Of a stretch of DNA of 64,000 nt, positions 1 to 10,337 are shown one piece after another. The DNA comes from Amaurobius ferox (taxonomy: Eukaryota > Arthropoda > Arachnida > Araneae > Amaurobiidae): positions 155,069,178 through 155,133,177 of the forward strand of contig OX578136.1 in the NCBI GenBank assembly GCA_951213105.1, given 5' to 3'. The stretch's first letter is position 1; every line of letters starts with the position of its first letter. Both the position numbers and the translations under genes were made by a program. The notes below the pieces were generated by a model. That model ran no database searches. It had not been told where the DNA came from and saw only the letters and a program-made list of their open reading frames with translations.

Positions 1-99
1 CTTATTATTTTAATCTTTTGTATTTAGTGCTATTTGCTCTTTTACATAAGAATTATTTTATTACGCGCAAAGTGATGCGGAGGTACTTGTAGGCCATTT

Positions 100-480
100 G
101 TATCTGCCTTGGCCAGGCACCCTTTTTTTTTTTGTTATTAAATTTCTGTGGGTGTTGGTGCGTCGTCATTTGTGGTGGCGCGTTTTGTCTAATTGGTTCC
201 GCTGCGGGCGGGTCTCTGGTCTGCTGGTTGGAGATTTCGGTCGTCTTCGTCGGCGGCATTCTCCGGGACTGGTGGAGCTTACATCGCTCGGCGGGGTGTT
301 TGGTCTGCTGTCCCCTTGGTGTTCCGGGTTTTGAGCTCGTTGTATGGTGGAGTTGGCGGCTTCCTCTGTCCGGCGGGTTCGGATTGTCCGATGGCTTGCT
401 TCGTTCTGGGGATCATTTTCTCTTCCCGACCGGAGATATATGCCCTATAAACTCTAGGGTCGGGGCCCTCAGTCTGGGTT
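100..480. other. GC-rich patch of unknown origin
   Basis: This stretch is far richer in G and C, and in CG dinucleotides, than anything around it. Several frames stay open for 60-120 codons on both strands, which is expected from GC-rich DNA with few stop codons and is not evidence of coding by itself. On the minus strand the reading is rich in Pro, Thr, Arg and Lys. I see no splice borders, no terminal repeats and no recognisable domain. It could be a fragment of a retroelement 5' region, or an old CpG-rich exon or promoter. Confidence 0.3.
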
Positions 481-2164
481 TGCACAAACGCTCACGGTAA
501 ATTTAAGTAATTGATAGATGTTTAATTAAGCAGCTATATAATAACATCTGATTTTGATCGGTCACCCACATGTAAATTAAATGAAATAAAAATTAAAATG
601 TTAAATATTTAGTGAATTGGGACCTTATATTGGGGAATAAAATTTAGAATAAAAACACAAAGCGTTATGAAAATGCAAGTATAAATTATATAACCATTTT
701 TGCATATGGGCGACTTAGCACAAAATATACAATTTTGAATGTACATGAACAATTTGAGATTCTGTACATACTTGTACTTTGGACCTGTAAATCAATAAAA
801 AAATAATATTTAATGTTTTTGTATTAGCATTGTTTGAACTGGTATACAAAGTAAAAATAAAACACTCTGCTTTCTTTGAATATTTAAAATGTTCTTTATT
901 CACACTGTTCATGAAAGCAGTTAAAAAGGAATGAACATTGAATGTTAAAGTATCAAAATGCACAGCTATGATTTTGGAGATTTATAACACTTGAGACTAA
1001 CAAAAGAAAATTTTGATTCTTTCATGTAGTTTTTGCTGTAAAAATTCATCAATTTGAAGATATGAAAGCGTACCATTGAATTTTTATCTAAATGCCTTTT
1101 CATATGAAATATTCTTAATGTGATATATAATATCAAAATCTTTACTGCTTCACTAATACACATGATCTCGCCTGATTTTTGTTCAATGCAAGTAAACTGA
1201 ATGAAATATACACATTTTGTTGATTTTCATCAAGATTCTTTCATCACCAGAATAAAACCATGTAAATTCTCACAACAGCATAAATTGTGTTATGAATTTC
1301 ATCACCTTTACGAAATTTTATTGTATTCATTTAAGATATTTCACTGAGTAAAGGCTTTAAATTGCACAAAATGAGAAGTAAAGCAATTTTTTTTTCTTCC
1401 TCACCTTCTTTCATTCTTCACAATTATAATTTTTTTGTTATTTAGTAATTTCACAAAATAAAATGAATGATGAAGATGGATAATCACTTGTTCGTAATAG
1501 CATTACTTATCTAAAAAGAAATAGCAAAGACAAGGGTAAGGGACGCCCCCGAAGGTTCTCCCTACACACGACACAACCTCTACACTCAACAAATTTTTTA
1601 ACGAAGTAGAAAAGGCATGGTAAAAAACCCGCTCAAACTTTTTAGACAAGTTCAAAGAGTGAGATCACGATCAGGGGTCAGATATGACCCAACCGATGTA
1701 TACAAATTGTCCTCTCTACCGGAAATGAAGATTAATCAATTGCCGTAAGAGTGCACTGTGACCACAGTTCGTAGTCAAAAGCATTCACGACCAAACGAAA
1801 AGGAAAAACGTATAATTTGAATAACAGCGCACCCACAATTAATTTTAGAAAATGGGCAAAAGACTTATTAATGAAGGTAAAAAATAAAACCAATTTTGAA
1901 TAAAATAATTTAGAATAATTAAATATAAAAATTTAAATTAAAATGAAAGTATTTAATGATTTATAAAAAGTATTAAATTTTGAATAAGAAAAAAATCAGT
2001 CTTGTGATTTATCACATCACAAAACTTTCTCAATTCTACGTATGAGAAACTAAAAATTGCTGTAATTTACGAACGTAACACCGAGTTTGAATTTTTTTTT
2101 AAATTCCGAGAGAGGAAAGTTATGGGTGCGGAGTCCACTTCGACGATAAGAACTTGGAATTTCG
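481..2164. other. AT-rich intergenic, nothing recognised
   Basis: Low-complexity AT-rich sequence with scattered short ORFs that lack codon bias or splice signals. A slightly GC-richer patch near 1530-1760 shows no supportable gene. Confidence 0.5.
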
Positions 2165-2614
2165 TCCCAGTAGCTCAACGGTAGAGGGGGGTGTCGGCTG
2201 GCCAGTTCAGAGATCCAGGGTTCGACTGCAGCAAGGTTTATTACAATGGCGCCCGAACAAATCAACCCTGTAGGTTAGTGCAAAGATGTTGGAGGTCGGA
2301 AAGTGACCTAGTACGACTAGTATGGATTTAGTGGACTCTGGAAGATTGAGCGCCGATTTCAGATTGAGAGGATAACGACCACGCAGGATACTAACCAGGG
2401 TAAAAATAGTACTGGAAGGAGGCTAACCTGAGGTAAAAATAGCAGGAGGTGGTCAGCCAGATTGTCAGTTGCAAGCCAATCTGACATTAGAGGGTGGAGA
2501 ATGCAAATTCCACTTCGAGGATAAGAACTTGCAATTTCTTCCCAGTAGCTCAACGGTAGAGCGTCGGCTGGTCAGTTCGGAGATCCAGGATTCGATTCCG
2601 GGTTGGGGCAGCAA
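2165..2614 (+). repeat. tRNA-like tandem repeat unit, family G, copy 1
   Basis: Two tRNA-like heads (about 2165-2237 and 2540-2614) start with the same TCCCAGTAGCTCAACGGTAG and lie 375 bp apart. Each has an A-box-like segment (TAGCTCAACGGTAGAGC in the second) and a B-box-like segment (GGATTCGATTCC in the second). The body between them recurs in reverse at 5371-5670 and 59622-59920. The first head carries a short insertion and lacks part of the T arm, so neither is likely to be a working tRNA gene. The head-body-head layout suggests a tandem tRNA-derived repeat rather than a single SINE. Confidence 0.65.
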
Positions 2615-2637
2615 GTTTCTTTACATGGGTTGTTACT

Positions 2638-2927
2638 AGGGGCACGGTAGCCCATTGGTTAGCGCGCAGGAGTTGCACTCGGTAGGCCCGGGTTCAATTC
2701 CAGTCACTGCCAAAACTGCCGCCGTGTTCACGCGGAGTACGATCACGTTAAACATGTGGGTCCGTAAGTCCTTTCGAGAGGTTGGTGGTAGGGGAAGGAG
2801 GGTACGGTCCCTGTGGATGCCTCCCCCACAGGGTTCCGGTCTAAATTGGGTGGCACTTCCCGGCCGTCCAAATAGTTACCTTACACCTTTCTGGTAGGTC
2901 GGACGGTCTGGGTCTCAACAACAACAA
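2638..2927 (+). mobile_element. tRNA-headed SINE, family F, with target duplication
   Basis: The element starts with a tRNA-like head of about 72 nt: an A-box-like TAGCCCATTGGTTAGCGC and a B-box-like GGTTCAATTCC, ending near CACTGCC. A body of about 200 bp follows, and the 3' tail is (CAA)n. It is flanked by the perfect 14-bp direct repeat CATGGGTTGTTACT at 2624-2637 and 2928-2941, which shows LINE-type retroposition. The same body occurs at 4982, 13715, 23537 and 33810. Copies at 13715 and 23537 carry a 5S rRNA head instead. Confidence 0.88.
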
Positions 2928-2947
2928 CATGGGTTGTTACTTGCAGA

Positions 2948-3145
2948 ATAACAATTCCCCCATTCGTTAAGCACAGTAGGAACCTCAGGGTGTACCAAAC
3001 AATAGCAGCTGTAGATCCAGCTCTTAGAAGAGAAGGATATATCGAACATAAAAGCCTTAAATCTAACGGATAAAATGTAAATCCAAAGAGTTTTAGGAAT
3101 ACTGCATTTAACCGCGCTCTTCGCCAGTTACTGGATAAAAACTTT
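2948..3145 (+). pseudogene. candidate coding segment, upstream exon, one in-frame stop
   Basis: An open frame of 66 codons follows TTGCAG (a possible acceptor) just after the SINE target repeat. It is interrupted only by TAA at 3071-3073. It reads as ordinary globular protein (for example VYQTIAAVDPALRREGYIEH before the stop and NTAFNRALRQLLDKNF after it). It ends at GTGAGC (3146), which with TTTCAG ending at 3191 would make a 46-nt intron and join in phase to the next open segment. I recognise no family. Either this is a decayed gene, or the stop marks an exon edge or sequence error. Confidence 0.33.
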
Positions 3146-3191
3146 GTGAGCAGTTCCAAAATGATATTTGCAATTTGATAAATATTTTCAG

Positions 3192-3428
3192 GCCAGTCTT
3201 TATTATAGGATTCCTGGAGCTAAGGACTTGATTTCTCGAATTTGGAGAATGAACGACCCTGAAAATGACGTTTTTATTAAAAATTATTTTAATACTGACA
3301 GAGTCCAGACGTATAACGATGGGAACATTGAAGGAGGAATTCTAAAAGTGTTAAATAGTCGGGCTCTAGAATATTGTAAATACTTGTCATATATATGTAA
3401 AACTATAAATACGTCTCATATATTGTAA
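3192..3428 (+). CDS. candidate terminal exon, unknown protein
   Basis: The segment opens immediately after ATATTTTCAG and encodes 78 residues to a TAA. It starts ASLYYRIPGAKDLISRIW and continues through an acidic stretch (NDPENDVFIKNYFNTDRV) to a hydrophobic, Cys-containing end (YCKYLSYICKT). Codon choice and composition differ from the AT-rich noise nearby. It is in phase 0 with the preceding open segment across the 46-nt putative intron. No domain is recognised and no poly(A) signal is obvious. It may belong to the last exons of a gene that is now broken. Confidence 0.38.
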   Translation, partial: ASLYYRIPGAKDLISRIWRMNDPENDVFIKNYFNTDRVQTYNDGNIEGGILKVLNSRALEYCKYLSYICKTINTSHIL

Positions 3429-4967
3429 ATAAAACTTTAAGGCACTGACATAATATTGAGAGTCGCAGAAGTGAATTTTATCATTAACTAATCTTTAGCA
3501 GAATAATATTATTTTTTAGAAATGTATTTTCCATTACATTTCTCTTTGTCTATCCTTAAATTACAGCTCATTGTGTGGGTGGAGTTAACTAAGGTAAAAA
3601 CAAAAACAATTTTACCCTTAATGAGATCATGTAGGTCTTGTAATGAATCCAGACATCTGTGAAAGCCATCTGAGATCTGTGTATGTTTTTTCGTACAGTT
3701 TTAAGTATAGGTCTGAACTAATTCAGTTTTGATTTAGTGCTTTAGCTGACATAAACTCTACGTATACGCCCAACATTAACAATTAGTACCCCCCAAACTT
3801 TCCTCATAGAGGGAACTGGAATTACACCTCTTGAGTTTATACAGTAATCTTAAGACCACGAACTCCACCCGTTCTTGAAAAACCTTGAAGAACATAAGTG
3901 TTATTGTTGCCAGTGATATACTCGAGATTCTTTTGACAGCCTTGACCAGGTTAAGCACACAAGAAAATGCTCACGTTTTCTCATAAAACAAAATAAACAT
4001 ACACAGGAAGTAAGAGGGACCATATTCCACCTAAATTTCTTCCATGGGAGTGGCAGCGGTAATACAGCTCTCCTTTCGGGGGGAAAATAAAAAGGAACTT
4101 TCACTTCCACTTTCGTTGCCAAGGTCAGATCGCAGCGCCGCCTCGCCGATTGTTTTGCAACAATGAGTATGTTACTGCTTCACAGAGAGTGAACGATCTA
4201 ATCCAAAGTAGGTCGCACTAGCCGTGTTTGGCGGTGGCTGGTATATCGCACGGCTTTAATGATATATTTTAAAAAACTAACTGCTCATTTAACATTACTA
4301 TGGACTTTTCTGAACCTTAAAAGAATGGTCTGTGTCTAATGTGGGTTATTGACAAACAATGGTACTGTTGTTCGGAGACCATAGAACGTGTACGAAGTAG
4401 CAGGTATACCTCCTTATTAGATCGATTAAGGAGTTAATACGATATATGTATTGTGGTAGGCTAATGTTGAACGTGAAGAAAGATTTAAGAGAAAAGTCAA
4501 GATACAATTTGTAAAGAAAAAATTAACAGATACTGGATAAGTCGATAAATTTAGCCATTACGACTTCACTTACAGAAATGAGATATCAAATTGTTTTAAT
4601 TTTATAATATAACAAAATATAATTTTCGCTATATCACGGAGTCAAAATAATTTATGATTTATTGTTTTCTGAAACACTTGTATGGAATACATAATCCCTA
4701 TAGCTTTGTTTAATTTGTATTGTATTACTCAGCTTTATATCGCGAAAAAGATTCTGTGTTTGAAATAACTGTCAAATATTCTAAATAATTAATTGTTTAT
4801 TTAAAACATTCTAAGACATTCCTAAAAGTATTTCACATTTTAATTTTCATATTTGATATTTTTCATTACATAAGTTGGCAACACTACAATAAAAATATTC
4901 CTAAAGGTAGTCGATGCATATGAGAAGAAAAGGTAGAACTATAAATTTCATAATTGGATATTTGAGC
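3429..4967. other. intergenic, nothing recognised
   Basis: AT-rich sequence. A moderately GC-rich patch at about 4040-4250 shows no credible exon. The minus-strand ORFs across 3776-4122 start and stop without splice context and look random. Confidence 0.45.
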
Positions 4968-4981
4968 AATAGGTCACTAGT

Positions 4982-5267
4982 GGGGAGCGACAGCCCAGTG
5001 GTTAGCGCGTGGGAATTGCACTTGGACGTCCCGGGTTCGATTCTCGTCACTGACAAAACTGCCGCTGTGTTCATGCGCAGTACGACCACGTTAAACCTGT
5101 GAGTTCGTAAGTCTTTCTCTAGAAGTTGGTGGTAGGGGAAGGAGGGTACGGTCCTTGTGGATGTCTCCCCTACTGGATTCCTGTCTAAATTGGGTGACAC
5201 TTCCGGCCGTCTAAACAGATACCTTATACATTTCGGGTAGTTCGGACGGTCTAAGTCGAAGAAGAAA
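4982..5267 (+). mobile_element. tRNA-headed SINE, family F, copy 2
   Basis: Same head and body as the copy at 2638, with B-box-like GGTTCGATTCTCG and a 3' tail that has drifted to (GAA)n. It is flanked by a 14-bp direct repeat with one mismatch (AATAGGTCACTAGT at 4968-4981, AATAGGTAACTAGT at 5268-5281). It is diverged from the 2638 copy across the body, so it is an older insertion. Confidence 0.85.
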
Positions 5268-5298
5268 AATAGGTAACTAGTAGAGTTAGTAACTTGAC

Positions 5299-5671
5299 TC
5301 CCAACCGGGAATCGAACCACGGATCTTCCGGCTAACCAGCCGACGCTCTACCTTTGAGCTACTGGGATATAATTGTAACGTCTTATCGTTGGAGTGGACT
5401 CTGCATTCTCCACCCTCTAATAGCAGATTGACGTGCAACTGACACGCTAATTGACCACCTCGTGTTATTTTTACCTCAGGTTAGAGTACAACTGTTATTT
5501 TTATCCTCCAGGTTAACTTTTTGCATGGTCATTGACCTCGAAATTGGCGTTCCATATACCAGAGTTCACTGAATCTGGTCTAGTCGCACTGGAGTCACTT
5601 TATGACCATCAACATCTTTGCACTAATTTACAGGGTTGATTTGTTCGGAGGCCACTGTAAAATACTTTTTG
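5299..5671 (-). repeat. tRNA-like repeat unit, family G, copy 2
   Basis: Reverse-orientation tRNA-like head at about 5299-5370 (B box complement GGGAATCGAACC, A box complement GAGCTACTGGG) followed by the G body, which ends near GAGGCCACTGTAAAATAC. Only one head is present here. As at 2165-2640, a family F SINE lies within 20-30 bp. Confidence 0.62.
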
Positions 5672-6036
5672 TCTTAGTTTTTGAATTATGTTAAAGGGAG
5701 AGATATCACATTTTTGATGGATTGATACTCATCCAGATTCGTATTTAAATTTTAAAAATTAGTTACATTATGTAGGGCTCAATATAAGGTATTCCTTATG
5801 ATCATTTATCCTTATACGAAATAAAATTGAAAATTTTAACTCAAGTACTGTATTTTTCTTTTTCTGACAGTTGTAGTTTATTCTTCAATTTGGGCTGATT
5901 TTACAACACGTTGCTAATAATAATAAAGTCAACTGGCTTGAGCTCAATTATGCTATCAGATGCACCATTCCCGTTAAGTAATGAATTCCTTTGAATTCCT
6001 TGAATTTCCTTAGTCTGTTCTTAATTTTCGAATTGT

Positions 6037-6278
6037 GCCGACGTGGTTGTCGAGTGGTCAAGGCAAGCGTTTCCGTAGCAATCGCTTGACCGCCATGTTG
6101 TGGGTTCGAGCCCCACGTAAGGCATGGATGTTTGTGTTGAGGGCGCAATGTGATCCGCCCCACTCTGGTGCGCCTGGGGCAACGTCAATGGACGGCTAAA
6201 TGGTTCACACTCTGGCTGATGTAATGAAGGCGAATGACGAAGGTCAAAGTGCTTGGCCATTTGAAAAAAAAAGAAATT
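6037..6278 (+). mobile_element. tRNA-Leu-like SINE with poly(A)-rich tail
   Basis: The head resembles a type II (long variable arm, Leu/Ser-like) tRNA: A-box region TGGTTGTCGAGTGGTCAAGG and B box GGTTCGAGCCC, about 85 nt in all. It is followed by an unrelated body of about 130 bp and an A-rich tail. GAATTGT flanks it at 6030-6036 and 6279-6285, a short probable target duplication. The body differs from family F, so this is a separate SINE family. Confidence 0.72.
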
Positions 6279-6285
6279 GAATTGT

Positions 6286-7060
6286 TGGAATGTAATAAAG
6301 ATAAATTTAACACCGAAGCTTGACCCATTTAATGATTTAATTTTAAGAATTAAATAAATAGTTATATAAAAATATTTTATATAAAATCAATAAGAATTGT
6401 TATCAAACGTAAATGATATCAAACATTATCAATTGCTATCAAACGCAATATTGTTTGGTTTTGTTTAATATATTTTTGCATCAAGATATATTTTACATTC
6501 CCTTCATATTAAGTGAAGCGTATTTATTACCTTAAAATTGTGTTTCTATATTTTGCATTCTATTTATTCTACATCAGCCTCAGTTATACTTTCCGGTACA
6601 TGCCAATGTACCGGCGCAACCAATTCCGGTCCAGATTTGATATAATTACCTGTATTTTTTATTATTTCTGACATTGAGTTTGTATCTTTATTAATTTGAG
6701 ACTGGACTTATTAGAAAGCATCGTTTTACTAAGTTTCGCAGCTGTGGGTCGTTTGGAAATTTCGCCTGAGTGCCGATAGACACACGCAAGTTGTGTTTTT
6801 ATTATTAAATACATGTTATATAAGACAATTCACTATATAACCGATTTTGTTGCGAGCATACTTATAAGCGCGACAAATTAGCAAATTAAATGCATTTTAC
6901 ATTGCAAAAATGTTCATTATGCCCGTACATTGCAAAAATGTTCGTCCCGCCCATAGCTTAGAATATTGCATCCTCTTTACCTCCCCTCTCCATTTAGCAC
7001 TAGTGTTATCCTGAAAATTAGCATTGCATCCCTAAATATCTCCAAACATCCTTCGCCACG
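6286..7060. other. intergenic, nothing recognised
   Basis: AT-rich DNA without coding signals or repeats that I can match elsewhere in the window. Confidence 0.4.
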
Positions 7061-7064
7061 GTAC

Positions 7065-7645
7065 TCGTGTTAGAGGTGGCACAAGAAATATTTGCTGACA
7101 TGTAATAACTTTATCCCCCTATAATTTATGTAATTTTTTTTGTTAAAAATATTTTTCGATATACATACTTCTTTTTTAAAATAAATGGGCCGACAGAAAC
7201 AATTTCATTAATATTCGTGCTGCACCGGCCGGCACTGAGACCAGGGACGGCAAACCTAGGGCCTCCGTAGCAGGGCCCAGGGGTGGCACACAAGAAAATT
7301 CTGCTGCCATGTGAAAATTTTATTTCTCTATAATTTATTTAAATTGTTTGCTAAAAATATTTGCAATACAAATACTTTTGTTTTAAAACAAACAAGCCGA
7401 CAAAAACAGTTTCATTAATAGTTGCGCTGCACCGGCCCGCACTGAGACCAGGGCCGGTGAACGTAGGGCCCCCGTATTAGGGGTGGCACACAAGAAACTT
7501 TTGTTGGCATGTGATAATTTTATTTCCCTATAATTTATTTAAATTGTTTGTTACAAATATTTGCAATATAAATACTTTTGTTTTAAAACAAACTGGCTGA
7601 CAGAAACAGTTTCTTTAAAAGTCACGCAGCACCGACCGACATCAT
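7065..7645. repeat. tandem repeat, about 200-bp unit, nearly three copies
   Basis: A unit containing GCTGCACCGGCC, CACTGAGACCAGGG, GGGGTGGCACACAAGAA and TATAATTTATTTAAATTG repeats from about 7219 to 7428 to 7624, with a diverged partial unit before it from 7065. Each unit joins a GC-rich part (about 60 bp) to an AT-rich part (about 140 bp). Units differ by substitutions and small indels. No ORF runs through it. Confidence 0.8.
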
Positions 7646-8191
7646 ATTTCTGAATTCAGTATTTTCAGCACTCCGAATTCCGTAGTGCGGCGTTTTGATT
7701 TTATTTGTTCGTGTGTAACAGTTTTTGTTAAACCGTTCCAAACGGGAGAGAATGATATATGTGGTAGTTATAAGGAAAGTACATATTTATACTCTTGTAA
7801 TTAATGTTGATTTTTAAAAATAAATTATTAAAATTGTTTATTTTGTGCAGCTGTGATAACACTTCTTAATATGTCCAGTGAATAAAAAACGAAAAAGCAC
7901 TAAACTAAAAGTGACAAAATATGATTACAACACACTTGGTTTAATGCGCAGCAACAAAATCCTATTAATGAATAATAATTGGTATTGATTATTTATGTTA
8001 AATATACTAGTGCATATGTGTGAAACCGTGTTAATTCTCTAACTTAATAAAACTAAGCTTTTCACTAGCCGGTGTATTAGAAACTCAAGAAATATTGTTA
8101 TTCAATTTTTAGCAATCGAACATAAAAAAGTTCGCCATCTCTATATTAGACAAATAAATTACGAGCACAGATTTAAATGTTTATATTAACA

Positions 8192-9317
8192 CATCACTCA
8201 ATTAGTCTCCGGTCTGACACATATTTGGCAAGACTGTTGACAGACCCATATGATTTCTGAATAGTACCGACCTTCAAATGACACGTGTCAAAATTTCATG
8301 ACATTCTGACAATTAGTTTATAGTTTACTATGGTTTTAGTGACCCCAGTTTTGTAATTTTCAAAACAATGGATAAAAAAGAATTTCGTGTGTTGATTAAA
8401 TATTGTTTTTGATGGGCAAAAATGCTGTTTAAGCCAAACAGTGGTTTGATAAGCGTTATGGTGACTCTGCACCAGGGAAATCAACTATTATTGACTGGTA
8501 TGCTGACTTTAAACCCGGTCGTACAAACACCGATGATGCTGAATGCTCTGGTCGCCCAAAATCTGCAGTTGTTCCGGAAAACATAAAAAAAGTCCACAAA
8601 ATAGTTTTGAAAGACCATAAAGTGAAGTTGCGTGAGATAGCTGGCACCTTAAAGATATCAGAAGGTAGTGTGTTTACAATTTTACATGAAAATTTGAGCA
8701 TGTGTAAGTTGCTTTCGAAATGGGTGCCGCGTTTGCTCACAGCGGACCAAAAAACAACACGTCGACGATTCAGGGCGCTGTTTGGAGCTGTTCAAGCGAG
8801 ATAAGAAGGATTTCTTGCGTCAGTATGTGACAATGTATGAAACATGGATCCATTACTATACACTGAATCAAAAAGATCGTCAGCTGAGTGGACAGCAGCC
8901 GGTGAAAGTCGTCCAAAGTTAGCAAAAACCCAAAAGTCAGCTGGCAAGGTTATGGCCAGACAATGCCCCGTGTCAGAAGTCGATGAAAACGATGGTTAAA
9001 TTATATGAATTACGTTTCAAATTGCTTCCTCACCCACCGTACTCTCCAGATCTACCCCCCAGCGACTACTGGCTTTTTGCAGACATTAGAAAGATGCTCC
9101 AGGGAAAGAAATTTGACTCAAATGAAGAAATGATTGCCGAAACTGAGGCCTATTTTGAGGACAAAGACAAATCGTTCTACAAAAAAGGCATCGAAAAGTT
9201 AGATGAGCGTTGGAATGAATGTATCACTTTTGAAGGAGAGTATGTTGATGAATAAAGTCGAATTTCTAAAAAAAAAAATTATTTTTCTTAGTTAGACCGG
9301 AGACTTATTGAGTGATG
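8192..9317 (+). mobile_element. mariner element, irritans type, defective
   Basis: Near-perfect 27-bp terminal inverted repeats (CATCACTCAATTAGTCTCCG at the left; the complement of CATCACTCAATAAGTCTCCG at the right) bound the element. A TA follows the right end, and the left flank has CA where TA is expected. It holds a mariner transposase remnant. At about 1126 bp it is shorter than a usual mariner of about 1.3 kb, which matches an internal deletion in the catalytic region. Confidence 0.92.
8368..9255 (+). pseudogene. mariner transposase, broken
   Basis: The reading starts ATGGATAAAAAAGAATTTCG and shows the helix-turn-helix part (KLREIAGTLKISEGSVFTIL, then KWVPRLLTADQK) near 8620-8755. The catalytic region follows in pieces: VTMYETWIHYYT (normally MDETWIHH; the first catalytic Asp is replaced by Tyr) and, after a deletion of roughly 60-70 codons at about 8958, DNAPCQKS and HPPYSPDLPPSDYWLF (the D34D end), then the conserved end RWNECITFEGEYVDE. 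Frameshifts near 8400-8450 and 8760-8800, in-frame stops, the lost Asp and the deletion show that it is inactive. Confidence 0.93.
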
Positions 9318-10337
9318 TAGTACAAGTTGTTTCAATGTTTGCGGTTACACATCTTAGAATAACAGTTTATGAAGTTTATAAAATGTTTGAGGTTTAATAA
9401 AAGTCATTCACAAAAATCTGTTGCTACATAAAATGAGAGAAAATATATAAGGGTATGAGGAAATTTGGAGTATATGAGTGACAAAAATTAATTTTTTCCT
9501 TTTACCAAATCTCACATTTTCGCCTACGTATAGAAAACGATTCAATTTATCTCCCATTTTAAGTTTAGCCATTGGAGACCTGAGAAGCGTGAGCATTCAT
9601 CTGATGTCAAGGATTGTTTTTCACCTTTTAAATTACGTGTTTCACTTACTTTGATTATTATCTTACTTGGAGCATAACATTCAAGGATTTTAGACGCTTA
9701 AATGGAAATCAGCTCTCTTCGAGAATATACTTCTACTACGAGTGTAAGATCTTGGAGGTGACTGGCATTGAAGGAAGTACAGAAAATTTTATAGATAAAA
9801 TAATGTGGGTGGAAAAATATAAGTGAATAAAAACCTTGACTCCGGCAATATTTTGCATTTAACAAAAATATTCTGTAAATTATCTATACCATATAGCTGA
9901 GTGGCATTTTCTAACTAACTACACAACCCAAACTGTTGAAGGTAAAAAACTTAAAACTTAGCATGGAACTTGAAATATAAAAATTTAAAAAGTTTGAATT
10001 ATGCTCTAAAATATTTTAAATCTAAAATCTTTAAATCTTTTAATTTTTAAATTTTTTTTTTACTTTGTTCGAACATTGTTTCACATGCAACTTGTGTACA
10101 TCTAGACACACAGCATTTTTATATCATTATTCGCAGAAAAAAATATATTCTAAATTTTCTTTATTAACTCTATTTGTGTACTGTCAACCGTTCTTGGGAT
10201 ATTTTAAATTATATTCATAGCAGACTATTTTTATACAGTTTTTGATTTTATACAAATAAAACCATTGTAACATCCACTGTTACGCTCTATCGAAATCATC
10301 TGCAAGCAATTTTTTCGATCAAACTACTATATTTTTA
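9318..10337. other. AT-rich intergenic, nothing recognised
   Basis: No ORF, splice border or matching repeat that I can support. Confidence 0.4.

Noticed and set aside
2165..2614. Functional tRNA genes
   Set aside because: The heads recur with an attached body at several loci and have insertions or mismatches in stems, so they are tRNA-derived repeats.
3776..4122. Minus-strand overlapping ORFs as exons
   Set aside because: No acceptor or donor in a suitable position, atypical composition and no recognisable motif.
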